A stretch of 64,000 bases of DNA from assembly GCA_028751875.1 (NCBI GenBank), contig CM054143.1, forward strand, positions 68,938,293 through 69,002,292, in the 5' to 3' direction. A model generated the notes under the pieces. It did no database searches. It was not told the origin of the DNA and worked only from the letters and a program-made list of their open reading frames with translations. The DNA is from Rapana venosa (taxonomy: Eukaryota; Mollusca; Gastropoda; Neogastropoda; Muricidae). Numbering within the stretch: the stretch's first letter is position 1; each line of letters starts with the position of its first letter. Shown here piece after piece: positions 11,083 to 22,130 of the stretch. A program made the translations under genes and the position numbers.

Positions 11083-11193
11083 TATTTCGGGGATAATCGA
11101 TTAAGCACTCATGTGCTTTTTTACATCCAGTACCCGGTGTACACGCAGTTGTGTAAATTTTGTCATCCGTTCCCACCGGCACACAATGGCCTA
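11083..11193 (-). mobile_element. antisense SINE, tail half, split by LINE insertion
   Basis: Plus-strand landmarks are 'tttatttcggggataatcga', 'tttttacatccagtacccgg', 'tttgtcatccgttcccaccg' and 'cacacaatggcctac', all in order for an antisense SINE. The SINE breaks off exactly here and resumes at 11863 with 'ctcttccgaaaagcggaac', the next bases of the same core. Confidence 0.9.
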
Positions 11194-11862
11194 CACATCG
11201 CTCCTCTTCTGCGATCTCTTCACTGGCTGCCTGTCTCACAAAGACTGGAGTATAAAATCAATACCCTCTGTTTCAAATGTCTCCACAAATCTGCACCCTC
11301 TTATCTCTGTAACTGTCTTCATCTGTACACTCCATCCCGTTCCCTTCGTTCAGCCGCAGATACTTTGTGCTTTCGAACACCCAGATTCAAACAAACCACT
11401 GTTGGCCGTCGCTCCTTCTCTGTTTCTGGTCCATCCACCTGGAATGACCTCCCTCTTTCACTTCGACAAAAAGCCTTCACTTGATACCTTCAAATCCAGC
11501 CTCAAAACACACTTATTTCCTACCTGAGACTTTCCCCCCAAATAAATTCTTCCCTAATTTTCAACAGCATCTTTTACCTTCTAAGTGTTGTTTTCCCAGT
11601 GGTGTGTGTGTGTGGTGTGTGTGTTGTGTGTGTGTGGTGTGTGTGTGTGTGGGGTTTTGTGTGTGTGTGTGCGTGTGTGCGTGCAAAGCGTGCATACGTG
11701 CGCGCGCATGGTTTTTGAAATCTGTTGTTCATTATGTTTAAGGAGATTTTCATGCCTGTAAATGATTGAGTGCAAGCGCTTCGATTTGTTTGGTTTTTTA
11801 AAAAAGATTCAGCGCTATATAAATTCCATATATTATTATTATTATTCTTATTATTATTATTA
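11191..11862 (+). mobile_element. L2/CR1-like LINE 3' end, 5'-truncated (copy L1)
   Basis: The plus frame at about 11191-11465 encodes the conserved region just C-terminal to the RT of L2/CR1-type LINEs. It reads 'LLRSLHWLPVSQRLEYKI', then 'FKCLHKSAPSYL', 'RSLRSAADTL', 'GRRSFSVSGPSTWNDLP'. The frame then shifts near 11465 and continues as 'DTFKSSLKTHLFPT' to a stop at about 11527. The 3' untranslated part holds a (GT)n tract (about 11601-11700) ending in alternating CG. The terminal sequence 'gattcagcgctatataaatt' follows, then an (ATT)n tail. There is no RT or endonuclease, so this is a short 5'-truncated copy. It sits inside an antisense SINE, with 'tac' present at both junctions. Confidence 0.9.
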
Positions 11863-12010
11863 TTACTCTTCCGAAAAGCGGAACGTGTTCTGGGTGCGTT
11901 GGCACACGGGACCTCGGTTTACAGTCTCATCCGAAGGACTTTTAAGGGGGAGTGGGGTCAGCACTGATGTTAACTCCAGAGGGAAAATCCTCTTGAACCA
12001 GATTCGAACA
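11863..12010 (-). mobile_element. antisense SINE, second half of the split copy
   Basis: Continues the core with 'ctcttccgaaaagcggaac', has a ~20-bp deletion, then 'gcacacgggacctcggttta' and 'agcactgatgttaactccag'. It stops at 'cttgaaccagattcgaac', part of the B-box region of the tRNA head. The remaining head is lost to a CA array. Confidence 0.88.
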
Positions 12011-12296
12011 AACACACACACACTCACTCATTTACTCACTCATTTACTCACTCATTTGCTCACTCACTTCAACTGTTCACTTACTCACTTTACTCATTTC
12101 ACTCCCCACAAAACACATACACACACACACACATAAAACACACACTCACTCACTCTCACACACACACACACACACACTCACTCACTCACCTCACAACACA
12201 CACACACACACACACCCCACACACACACACACACACCACACACACACAACATACACACTCACACACACATACACACACACACTCACTCCTCACTCA

Positions 12297-12361
<65 letters not shown>

Positions 12362-12612
12362 CACACACACACACACACCCCACACTCCACTCACACAACA
12401 CCACTCACCTCACACACAAAACACACACCCCACACATAAACACAAACTCACTCACTCTCACACACACACACACACCCACTCACTCACACACACCCCACAC
12501 ACTCACTCACTCTCAAAACACACACACACTCACTCACTTCACCACACACCAAAAAAACACACACACACCACACCACACACTAAACACCCAAAAAAACAAA
12601 CAAAAAACACAC
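12011..12612. repeat. (CA)n / (CACT)n array up to the gap
   Basis: Starts with a 12-16 bp 'cactcatttactca' array at about 12022-12105, then CACA and CACT repeats to the gap edge. Confidence 0.95.
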
Positions 12613-13112
12613 NNNNNNNNNNNNNNNNNNNNNNNNNNNNNNNNNNNNNNNNNNNNNNNNNNNNNNNNNNNNNNNNNNNNNNNNNNNNNNNNNNNNNNNN
12701 NNNNNNNNNNNNNNNNNNNNNNNNNNNNNNNNNNNNNNNNNNNNNNNNNNNNNNNNNNNNNNNNNNNNNNNNNNNNNNNNNNNNNNNNNNNNNNNNNNNN
12801 NNNNNNNNNNNNNNNNNNNNNNNNNNNNNNNNNNNNNNNNNNNNNNNNNNNNNNNNNNNNNNNNNNNNNNNNNNNNNNNNNNNNNNNNNNNNNNNNNNNN
12901 NNNNNNNNNNNNNNNNNNNNNNNNNNNNNNNNNNNNNNNNNNNNNNNNNNNNNNNNNNNNNNNNNNNNNNNNNNNNNNNNNNNNNNNNNNNNNNNNNNNN
13001 NNNNNNNNNNNNNNNNNNNNNNNNNNNNNNNNNNNNNNNNNNNNNNNNNNNNNNNNNNNNNNNNNNNNNNNNNNNNNNNNNNNNNNNNNNNNNNNNNNNN
13101 NNNNNNNNNNNN
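12613..13112. other. assembly gap, 500 N
   Basis: Exactly 500 N, so a placeholder rather than a measured length. The left edge is a CA array. Confidence 1.
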
Positions 13113-13550
13113 CTTTTTACACCCCCCGGGGGGAAAAAAACCCCAAAAGTTTCAATAATTTAAAAACGTTAAGGGGAGAAAAGACATAAAATTTAAAACC
13201 CCCATTAATTTAAAAAATTAGGCCAAATTGACATACAACAAAAAAAAAACCAAGCAAATGAATAAACAAGACCAAGTAAACCCGAAGAGAGGGGGGGAAG
13301 AGAGAGGGGGGGGGGGGGGGGGGAGAAGAGAGAGGGAGAGAGAGAGTGGGAGATTTCAAATTCGTTTTTTTAAGAAGAGGGGGGAGAAGGGGGGGGAGGG
13401 GAGACGGAGAGGGAGCGAGGGAGACGGAGGGGGAAGAGAGGGGGGAAGAAAAGGGGGGGAGAGAGAGGAGGGGAGAAAAGGAGAGAAGGGGGGGGAAAGA
13501 GAGAGAGGAAGAGAGGAGGGGAGAGAGAGGGAGAGGTTTAAAAAAAAAAA
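13113..13550. repeat. GA/G-rich low-complexity block
   Basis: About 170 bp of low-quality-looking A/C runs precede a GA/GGGG array at 13285-13535. Confidence 0.8.
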
Positions 13551-13864
13551 ATTTTTATATCGAAGATAATGGAAAAAGATTGTTTGTTTTTTTACAACCA
13601 GCCCCGGGTGTATGCGGTTTTGTAAAAATCTGTCATCTTTTCCCCCCGGCATCAATGGCCTACTCTTACGAAAGCGGAACGATTTAAGTGGAGCAAGATT
13701 TTTTCCGTGCGTTTTCAAGGGCCTAGGTTTACTTCTCCGAAGGATTTTGGGGGAGGGGGGTCTGCACTGATGTTAACTTCGGGAAAAATACCCCCTTGAA
13801 CGGGAATCAAAACCCGGGGGTCATCGATTGCGGAGCAATGTTCTCCATAGGCTATCCCTCTCCC
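13551..13864 (-). mobile_element. SINE type A, full length, antisense
   Basis: Antisense copy running from 'tttttatatcgaagataatg' (tail) to the tRNA head, with 'atgcggttttgtaaaaatct', 'cctactcttacgaaagcgga' and 'gcactgatgttaactt' in order. The B box is damaged ('ggaatcaaaacccggg' on the plus strand). The tail abuts the GA array. Confidence 0.9.
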
Positions 13865-16494
13865 GAAGAGAGGAAAAATGACAAAAAAATGACAAATATT
13901 TTATTGTAATAACTTTAAACCCCATTTAAGGGGGGACAGGGGAAGGGGGACTGGGCACAAAACCTATTTTCAGAAATACGATGTATCATTTCTACACCCC
14001 AAAATGGTGGGAAGGGAGGGATTCCAAAAGGGGGAAAGTTTTTAATTCAAATTCAGATAAAATTGGTGCCAAACCTTTCGCCCATTGTAATGGGGAAAGG
14101 GGGGGGGAGGGAACAAAAAACCCACAAACATTTAAACACCGATCTGTGACAGGGCTTCCCTTCCCCACTTCCCGTCTGACCCGGTAACTCTGCTTTTCCA
14201 AACCCGTGAAAAAAACTCAAAATTGCCCCCCCCTTTGTTTTGCTCTCTCTCTTTCTCTTCCTCTCTCTCTCTCTCTTTTTCTCTCTTCTCTTCTCTCCTT
14301 CTTCTCTCTCCCCCACACAAAACCACACACAACATATGCACACACAAGCATGCAAAAAAGAAAACCCACACAACGCCCGAAACACACACGCACAAACACG
14401 CAACACGCACGCACAAACCACGCACGCACACCACATGCAAACAACAAAACCAAACAACACACACGGGGCGAGCACGCACAAGGGGGTTTCGCAGCACACA
14501 CACCACACACACTACACAGCACATTAAGGAAACCACAGTCACTTCTAACCCAGAAAAAATTGATAGCCCCCACAAACATTTTAAAAACATCCAGTCCAGC
14601 CAAAATCTGTCTTTGATTCTGTCACGATGGCAGGTGTCACGGGCGCAGTTGGAATAATGTCTTTTTCCTCCTGATTTTGCCTGGTGTTCTTTTTTGAAAA
14701 ACCAAAAGTAATCAGCAGGGTTGGGGTTCATTTCCAGAAAAACTGAAAAATAATATCTTCATTTTCAAAAATGATGTATCGGGGTATTTTCATAGGGTTA
14801 CCTTAGAAAGCCTTGTTTCTAAAAAAGTCCCTGAATTTTTGGAGGGTTGTTTCTCCCACCCCACAAGTTTTTTTGTATCTCCACTGTAGCCGCATCCCGA
14901 ATTGATTAGATATTCTCCCAGTTCCCCTCCATCGTAATGGGGAAAGGGCACCTCAACAGGGGCAAATTCCCCTTGTTGTTAGGACTGTGTCAGCTTCAAA
15001 ACTGTACAGCACCCGACGCCGCGAAATCTGTGTGGGGAAACACCGATTGCGATTTTGGGAAAGGGATGTGGTTTGGAGAGGCTGGGGTGTTGGTGTGTGA
15101 GACAGACGGGGGAGGGGGGTTTGGCAAAACAAACTTTGGGGAAGTTTCGAATGGGAAAATCACTTGCCTGTTTCTTGCCTTTCCTCTGTCTTTCTCCTCT
15201 TTCCTCTGGGCCCCCCCTCCCCTTCTTTGTTCCTTCCTTTTCTTCGTCGGTCCCTTTGGTCTGACTGGGAGGCTTTCTGCCGGAATACAAGGGGTTTGTT
15301 GACCCGCCATGTTCCCATACTTGAGCCAGCCCTTTGTTGCAGCAAACAGTCGTTTGCTCGCCCCTCCCCAGACTTCATGAGTAGCAGTGTTTTTGAGCAG
15401 GGGCACCTAGCGTCATTCCAGCGTTGTTGAACCCGACAAACGGCATGGTGGGTTTTTTTGGCAAATTTAAAAAACAAAATTTTCACAGCAAAATTTCGAA
15501 ACCTGCCATACCAAGGGAGATACCCCGACGAGAGAAAGGGGGGAGAGAGAGGAGAGAGAGAGGAGAGAGGGGGAGATTCGGATTTGGATTCGGATTCGGG
15601 GTTTTTTTCATTAGGCCCTGCCATAAGAAGGGGAAAAAGAACAAAAAAACCAAATCATCAAAAAATTAAAAACAAACAAAAATCAAAAAATATGATAATC
15701 ATAATAATGAACTATGATGTTGCAATTTTTTCTCTGTTGAAGGTTTGGAGGAAATGAGCAAGTTTCCCAAAAATCGTTATGTCTTGCAGAACTCACAAGT
15801 TAATTTGAAGTGCAAGGTGCGAAAAAATTTAGGTGAAATAAACTTTTCTCTGAGTCCTTAAGAAATGGACCGCACAGAACTAAATGTAACCTCATCTTTA
15901 TAACTTTTACGAGAGGGCATTTCAAATCAATGTCATTACAAATTCTATAAACGAAAGTGATGAGTGGGTAAAATTGAAATACCCCCCCCTAAATTGTGGC
16001 ACTATTTTCAAAAGTTTGTCCATTTCTAAAACAAATCCAAATTCATCCAGTGAGCCCAAAAAAATAATCTATTTAAAAAACCCAAAACCCCGTGCAAATT
16101 TTTAAAATTTTACTCCATTCTGCCCTCTGCAGGGCAACTAAACGTTGACTGGGAAAAAATTTTTAGAAAAAGCCTTTTCACTTCCCCCACCTTTATTTAT
16201 TCCCCCACATCAAACCAAAAACCCAATTTCAAGGGAAAAAAAATAGTTATCTCACACCCCAAATTCCCCTTTTTGCCCAAATATCAACCAAAACCTTTTT
16301 TTCCCCCTTTTGGAAGGGTAATTTTTTATTCCCCCCTTTTTAAAATTTTTTAGCCAAAATCGTAAAACATTGAACAGCTGGTTTAAAGTATATTGGGAAA
16401 CTTGGGTTTTTACAATATATAAGGTCGTTTTGGGGTGCGCTGTCAACCCCAAAATTTTTAAAGCAAAAAAATGTCAGATTCACAGGAGATTGCG
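13865..16494. other. non-coding, poor-looking sequence, no gene
   Basis: Contains CT at 14240-14312, CA/ACGC at 14313-14515, and several unrelated short frames without domains. The words 'gtaatggggaaaggg' occur at both about 14088 and 14934. Many A, C, G or T runs suggest consensus errors. A sequence near 15300-15430 has a 'catggcggg' word on the minus strand, but no gene follows it. Confidence 0.5.
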
Positions 16495-16799
16495 AGGGGG
16501 AGAGAGAGAGAGAGAGAGAAAAAGAGAGGGGGGAGAGAGAGAGAAAGGGAAAAATGAAAAACGTTTAAAAACAATAAACCCCCCAAAACAAAAGGTAGTA
16601 ATAATTTAAAGATGATGATGATGATGATGAAGTGATAATTAATAATAATGATGATGAGATATTGATGATTGATGATTTTATGATTTCTTGCCCACCCATC
16701 AATTACGGGGGCATAAACGCCCATCGCAAGGGATCTGTTCCCCTGATGCAAAAATTCCCAAGCTTTTCCCCAAACTCTATTTTTTTCACCCTTTAGAAA
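16495..16799. repeat. GA tract and (ATG)n tract
   Basis: GA array at about 16496-16552 and (GATGAT)n-like sequence at about 16608-16685, then mixed sequence leading into the LINE fragment. Confidence 0.8.
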
Positions 16800-17563
16800 C
16801 TGTAATTCCCTTTTATCCACTCTCTTCAACCTTTTCAAACTCTGCAGTCGACTGGTCCTTAAGAAAGAAAAAATCTGAAAAACCCTAATCCCTCTTTTGC
16901 ATCTTTTTAATGGCTGCCCCGTTCCAACAAGACCTGGGTAAAAAATCAATACCCCCTTTTTCCAAAAAAAGGGGCTCCCCAAATTTTGCACCCATTTTTC
17001 CTTTTTTAAAATGTCTTCATCTGTAACACTTTCCTCCCCTTCCCCCTTTGTTCAGCCCCAGTCTTTTTGCCTTTCCCAACACCCAGATTCAAAACCCAAA
17101 CCCCTGTTGGCCCCTCGCTCCTTTCCTGTTTCGGTCCATCCACCTGGAAAAGACCCTCCCCTTTTCCTTCCCACTCAAAAAACCACACTTGATACCTTCA
17201 AATCCCCCTCAAAAAAAACTTAATTTTTCCCACCGAGGGTTTCCCCCCACCTAATTTTGGGCCCTAAAATTTTAACAACCTCTCACCCTTTTAAGTGTTG
17301 TTTTTCCGAATTTGGGGGGGGTTGTGGGGGTGTGGGGTGTGTTTGTGTGTGTGTGTGTGTGTGGGGGTGTGTGTGTGTGTGCGGCGTTGTTTTTGGCATG
17401 CGTTTTTGTGCGGGCTAGCGTGGGGCGGGCAATTGGTTTTGAAATCAGTTGTTCATTATGTTTAAGGAGAGTTGCATGCCTGTAAATGATTGAGTGCAAG
17501 CGCTTCGATTTGTTTTTTGTTTTTTTTACAAGATTCAGCGCTATATAAATTCCATATATGATG
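16800..17563 (+). mobile_element. L2/CR1-like LINE 3' end (copy L2), degraded
   Basis: Matches the element at 11191 piece by piece: 'gtccatccacctgga' at about 17133, 'cttgataccttcaaatcc' at about 17189, 'gttcattatgtttaagga' at about 17450, 'gattcagcgctatataaatt' at about 17532. It reaches further 5', with a diverged stretch before 'tggctgccccgttcc' (the HWLPV region). The reading frame is destroyed by homopolymer-like indels. A GT-rich tract lies at 17319-17420, and the terminal repeat is (ATG)n instead of (ATT)n. Confidence 0.85.
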
Positions 17564-17676
17564 ATGATGATGATGATGATGATGATGTCAGTTTCCACCA
17601 CTTTTGGCTGCTATTCAATCGATCCTGTCTGCTGCTAATTATAGCCGAAACTGACTGAGTTATGCTATTTTCCCGC

Positions 17677-17712
<36 letters not shown>

Positions 17713-17785
17713 AATAATAGCAATAATAATAGACAACGACGACAGTGATACTACTACTACTACTATTAATAATAAATAATTACCG
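17564..17785. repeat. (ATG)n / (ATT)n / (ACT)n trinucleotide arrays
   Basis: (ATG)n tail at 17559-17588, about 90 bp of unique sequence, then (GAT)n at 17678-17710 grading into ATA and CTA repeats. Confidence 0.9.
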
Positions 17786-18565
17786 ACCATCGCTGCAGAC
17801 AGACAGAAGAAAGTGACGGCAGGGGGCGCTTTTTCACTGACGGGGAAGCAGACGAAAGTTAAAAAAAGACAGGGGGGGGGGGGGGGGGGACAAAAAGAAA
17901 GAAACGATTGGGGTTTGCAATCACAGCAAGGGCCAGTTGTGTAAGATGTTTCTGTGATCAGCTTCGAACTTAAGTGTGTGTTGGAGTCATCCACTGTGTC
18001 GTCTGACAAAGGTTAGAAATCTTTCACTTTGTGGATTTTTATTTTTGCTATTTGTCTATTGTTGTTTTGTTTCCTGATCACTCAATGAAATGAGTTGCAT
18101 GCTACAATTACATAGTTTTCTCTTGATTTAAAGAAAAGAAGGTTCGTTTGGGGAAATTATGTTTTACTTTCTTGAATTTATTTTTTATCACCATATCCCC
18201 GACTCTAATTTGAAATTGCCTCCTTTCTCCTAATGTTAAATATTTTCTGTCCGGTTCCTCTATTATTTTCTCTCTTTCATAATCTTATCAACGTGTCTTT
18301 TGTTAATATGTCCGATCAATTTTATGGGGATGATTTGACAGACATGAATTTTCGATAGGTACCTTTTTTGGGGTTTAAAGCTTTACGTTTTTGTGGGAAT
18401 TCTGGTTTTCTGCAAATACAAAAACTGTCGTTTCTTTACTGATGTCATCCCCTGGCAGCTGATCGTTTTGATGACGATGATTACAATAATTAGGACCAGA
18501 ACGCATTTTCGAGACGTTATTCATCCGTTAAGAACGCATACATGATATGCACAGACTTCTTGCAA
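17786..18565. other. non-coding, no recognised feature
   Basis: AT-rich unique sequence with a G homopolymer at about 17872-17889. No domain-bearing frame was found on either strand. Confidence 0.5.
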
Positions 18566-18676
18566 GCAGACATACACACGCTGGCGCGCGCACACACATA
18601 CACGCACATGCACGCACGCACACACGAACACACACGCACGCATGCTCGCACACACACGCACTACACATACACACAC
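18566..18676. repeat. (CA)n with CACG interruptions
   Basis: ACACACGCA-type repeat directly upstream of a SINE tail. Confidence 0.85.
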
Positions 18677-18728
18677 ATGCTTGCACATAAGTGCTTATTC
18701 CATTATCCTCGATATAAAAGAATGAAAT
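18677..18728 (+). mobile_element. SINE tail only
   Basis: 'cacataagtgcttattccat' followed by 'tatcctcgatataaaagaat', identical to the end of complete SINEs in the window. Everything upstream is missing, as expected from early-stopped reverse transcription or replacement by the CA array. Confidence 0.85.
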
Positions 18729-18954
18729 AGATGAAAAGCAATTTTAATGCTTAGATATGACATGCAACCAGGCACACATGTACAGGCGCGTGCAGACACA
18801 CACACTTGGTATGGATACTTGATACACAAGACTGTCCTTATTGAAGCTTTCGCAATCATTAGCACCTTTCTAACTGACTCATCACATCTACATTCTGGTC
18901 TGTGTACACTGCTCTTTCATTGAGGGACAGAGAGTGAGAACAGACTGTACGGGA
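18729..18954. other. non-coding spacer
   Basis: Unique sequence; no gene seen. Confidence 0.4.
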
Positions 18955-19300
18955 ACATCTATACCACCCACCTGTAGACCCACCCATCACATCTATCTAA
19001 CCCCATCCACCCGTCCTCAGACCCACCCGACCCAACCGCCCAGCCCATCCCCATCGATCCACCACCCACCTACAAAGACCCACCCACCATCTGTAAATCC
19101 AACTGTTCCAACCACTCACAAATACAACCCTCCCACCCATCCATACATATATTCCCATGCACACCATCTTAGACGCACCCACCCACCCATACACCATCCA
19201 TCCATAGACACTGAGAGAGAGAAGAGAAGAGAAGAGAGAGAGAGAGAGAGAGAAGAAGAGAGAGAGAGAGAGAGAGAAGAGAGTGAGGGGGTGGGGGTGT
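18955..19300. repeat. CCCA-rich degenerate repeat then GA tract
   Basis: 'cacccacc' and 'atccacc' words recur at irregular 8-16 bp spacing to about 19205, then GAGAGA to about 19283. Confidence 0.8.
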
Positions 19301-19369
19301 AGGACGGGGCAAAGGAACCTGGTGTGTTTGGCAGTTTCAGGAAGTTAATCCTGGGGGTTTCCAGCTGTC

Positions 19370-19545
19370 TGTGTGTGTGTGTGTGTGTTGTGTGTGGGTT
19401 GGTGTGGTGGTGTGTGTGTGTTTGTGTGTGTGTGTGTGTTTGTGTGTGTGTTGTATGTGTCTGTGTGTTTTGTGTTGTGTTTGTGTGACTGCATGTGTGT
19501 GAGTGTGTGTATGATACTGTGATTGTGTGTGTGACTGCATGTGTG
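19370..19545. repeat. (GT)n array
   Basis: GTGTGT with frequent single T insertions. Confidence 0.9.
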
Positions 19546-19850
19546 TGTGAAAAAGCACAACACACAGCACAAAACATCACAGAACTGCAGAAATCAGTAC
19601 AGAGTTGTCAAAGGAGAAAAGTGTGTCAGTCATAGTAAGAAAAAAACTTACAAGGAAAAGAGGACAGTAAGACTGACAGAAGAGTACATGGCACATAAAT
19701 TTGTTGACAGAGAACGTAACAGAAGGTAATATGAAAAGCCTGAAAAAACATGTCAAAGAAATTGGAAGTTAGTTTATCCCAAGAAACGATGGCAATGGAA
19801 TCATGTAAATTCAGCTAAACGCTGCAAAGGAGTCAGTGGTGCTTTCTCTC
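19546..19850. other. non-coding spacer
   Basis: Unique A-rich sequence; no gene recognised. Confidence 0.4.
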
Positions 19851-19928
19851 CCATCCCTCCCATCCATCCCTCCCTCTTCTCTGCTCTCTCTCTCAGCATC
19901 TCTCTACTCTCTCTCTCGTCTTCTCTCA

Positions 19929-19963
<35 letters not shown>

Positions 19964-20100
19964 CTCGCTCGTTCCACACACACAAAGAAACCCGTGCACA
20001 CACATGCACGCACGCACGCACGAACGCAGGCATCTGTATGCACGCACGCACACACACTCGCACACAAACACTCGCGCGCGCGCGCACACACACACCCTTT
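19851..20100. repeat. (CT)n then (CA)n / (CG)n tract
   Basis: CT array at 19865-19965, then CACGCA and a perfect alternating CG run near 20072-20085. Confidence 0.85.
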
Positions 20101-21040
20101 ACACAGAAAGGTACTCACAGACTGTGCTGGGGGAAGGTTGCTGGAGGCAGCTGAACGAAAGTCCTTCAGTCCACTGTTGTAGGAAGAAATATCCACGAGT
20201 ACTTCCACACTCCATGAAGACCAGTACAGAGAGGACAGCTGCTGTCTTCACTGTCCTCCACCTCTTCCCTTTCCATTGGAAACACATCTCAATGCCCACT
20301 GCACACTGGCCTGTGTTTCTAGTCGCCATCATAAAAACACACCAACAACTGACAATGTCACTGCACTGGAGAACCACACAGAAGGCAGGCAGGCAGAATG
20401 GTGTGTGCCGTCCCTAAACACTTGGCAGCAAGCTTGGGTCAGGTCCTCTCCCACAACTCTTCTTCCTTTGCCTGTTGAATCCCTCCACTGGCCAGAACTG
20501 CGGAGGCCTCTGTTTTCTGTCCACACATCTCACACAGTGACTGGTCGTTGTTCTGAACCACTCAGTGACCAGTCCTGTTGGCTGAGCAAGCATCCTCCAT
20601 GTCAGTTCCTTCCACTGGCCCTCCCTCACACCTGATGAGCACCTGACAGTGAGTGTCACAGCCTGTGCTGCTGCTGCTGCTGTGCTGTCACTGCCCTCTC
20701 CTGCTTCTCCTTCCCTCTCCGGCACCTCTCACTGCTTTGTCAGATTTTTCTTTTAAATCAGAATTTCAATTGAATCCTGTTTTGTGACAGAAAATGTTCT
20801 GCAAACTGGTCCACCGTTGTCCCCTCCAAAACACTGTAGCTTCTAGTTTCTCAATTGTGTTAGTCAAAGTCGGGGTCAGAGTTCAACCTTTGTGTTTATG
20901 AAGCCGACATCAGCCTTGGTCGATGACCTGTCTGGTCGTGGGAAGATGTCATGGACAGGCTGACCTGGTGTCTGAACATACAGTCTTGTAAACCCACACT
21001 TTGGGCATTTCACATGAACTTTCTGCCTGTATCCGTTACA
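20101..21040. other. unique sequence, no gene supported
   Basis: The longest repeat-poor stretch in the first third of the window. Frames of 65-193 codons exist on both strands, but none shows a domain, signal peptide or conserved motif that I recognise. A (GCT)n run of six is at about 20669-20684. Confidence 0.45.
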
Positions 21041-21385
21041 CATCGCCTTCCGCTGTTTACACGTGTAACATGTCATCTTTTGCTGTTACTTTGTGGTCAC
21101 TATTTACACACGTTAACAGCTTCTCCCGGCTGTTTAACCACATTTAAATTTGTCATCTTTTGTGTTACTTTGTGGTCACTTATTCACTCACGTTAAACAG
21201 GCTCTCCCCTGTTACACATGTAACATTGTCAGCTTTTGCCTGTTACTTTGTTAGTCACTGTTTACACACTGTTAAACAGCTCCTCCCGCTGTTTACACAG
21301 GTATCAGGCTTTGCTGCTGTTTCTGCTGATGCACATCGTCTCCCCTGTTACTGTGTTGGTGCCTTTAAACACGTTAACACTTCAC
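21041..21385. repeat. minisatellite, about 80-bp unit, ~4 copies
   Basis: 'cgctgtttacac', 'tgtcatcttttg', 'ctgttactttgtggtcac' and 'acacgttaaacagc' recur in order. The phase points fall near 21051, 21126, 21206 and 21286, and the last copy is partial. Confidence 0.85.
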
Positions 21386-21884
21386 AGACACTGGCACTGT
21401 CAGTGGCTGGCCACACACGACTTCCTAGCCCTGACCCCTATACAGTGATGACATAGACAGCAGCAGACGTCACGTGCACAGTTTCAGCCATGTTTGTTTC
21501 TTGCAAGTCAAGTCAATATGATCTTTGGTGGGTAAAAGATTTAAGTTTTCTTAAACTTTTTTTCCCCCACATCCTGCACTCACTCAAAAATGAGAGAACA
21601 ATCAAGTAAATGGACATATTATTAAAGCAATCAATGAGACAGTGGTACCACTCACACACACAGACAACACACTACACAGACTACTCTACTCACTCAATCT
21701 CACTCCACACTCAGGCGGCTATTGTTCTGTCAATTACTGGGGATTGGTGTGGGGCGATGTAGCTGATCTCAACCAACATGTCGGCCGGGCAAATGTGAGG
21801 GAGTGTGGTGCTACAAGATGAGTCTGTGTGGAGGGGGTTCGGGGTGTGTGTAGGATGTGGGGCGGATGTGTGCGCGGCCGCTGT
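21386..21884. other. non-coding spacer
   Basis: Unique sequence with a short CACA/CTCA-rich patch at 21650-21712. The minus-strand frame continuing into the G block is a Pro/Ser composition artefact. Confidence 0.4.
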
Positions 21885-22130
21885 TGCTGTCTGGCGGGAG
21901 GGAGGGAGGGAGGGGGGGTGGGAGGGAGCGCGACGAGAGAGGAGAGAGAGAGAGAGAGAGAGCATCAGAGATAGAGAGCGGGGGTGGGGGGGGGGGGGGG
22001 GTGGGGGGGGGGAAAGGGGGGGTGGGGGGAGGGGGTGGTGGGGGGGGAGGTGGGTGGGGGGGGGGGGGGGGGGGGGGGGGGAGGGGTTGGTGGGGGGGGG
22101 GGGAGGGGGGGGGGGGGGGGGGGGGGGGGT
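21885..22130 (+). repeat. GGGA/poly-G block
   Basis: GGGAGGGA, then GA, then about 150 bp of almost pure G with scattered T and A. It can form G-quadruplexes in principle. Run lengths are unlikely to be accurate. Confidence 0.9.

Noticed and set aside
15290..15430. Minus-strand 'catggcggg' word suggesting a promoter or first exon
   Set aside because: No open frame, splice site or conserved coding downstream; one short word is not enough.
20099..20725. Candidate single-copy gene on either strand
   Set aside because: Frames of up to 193 codons include CT and CA arrays at one end; the unique part has no motif I recognise. Kept only as a place to check with transcripts.
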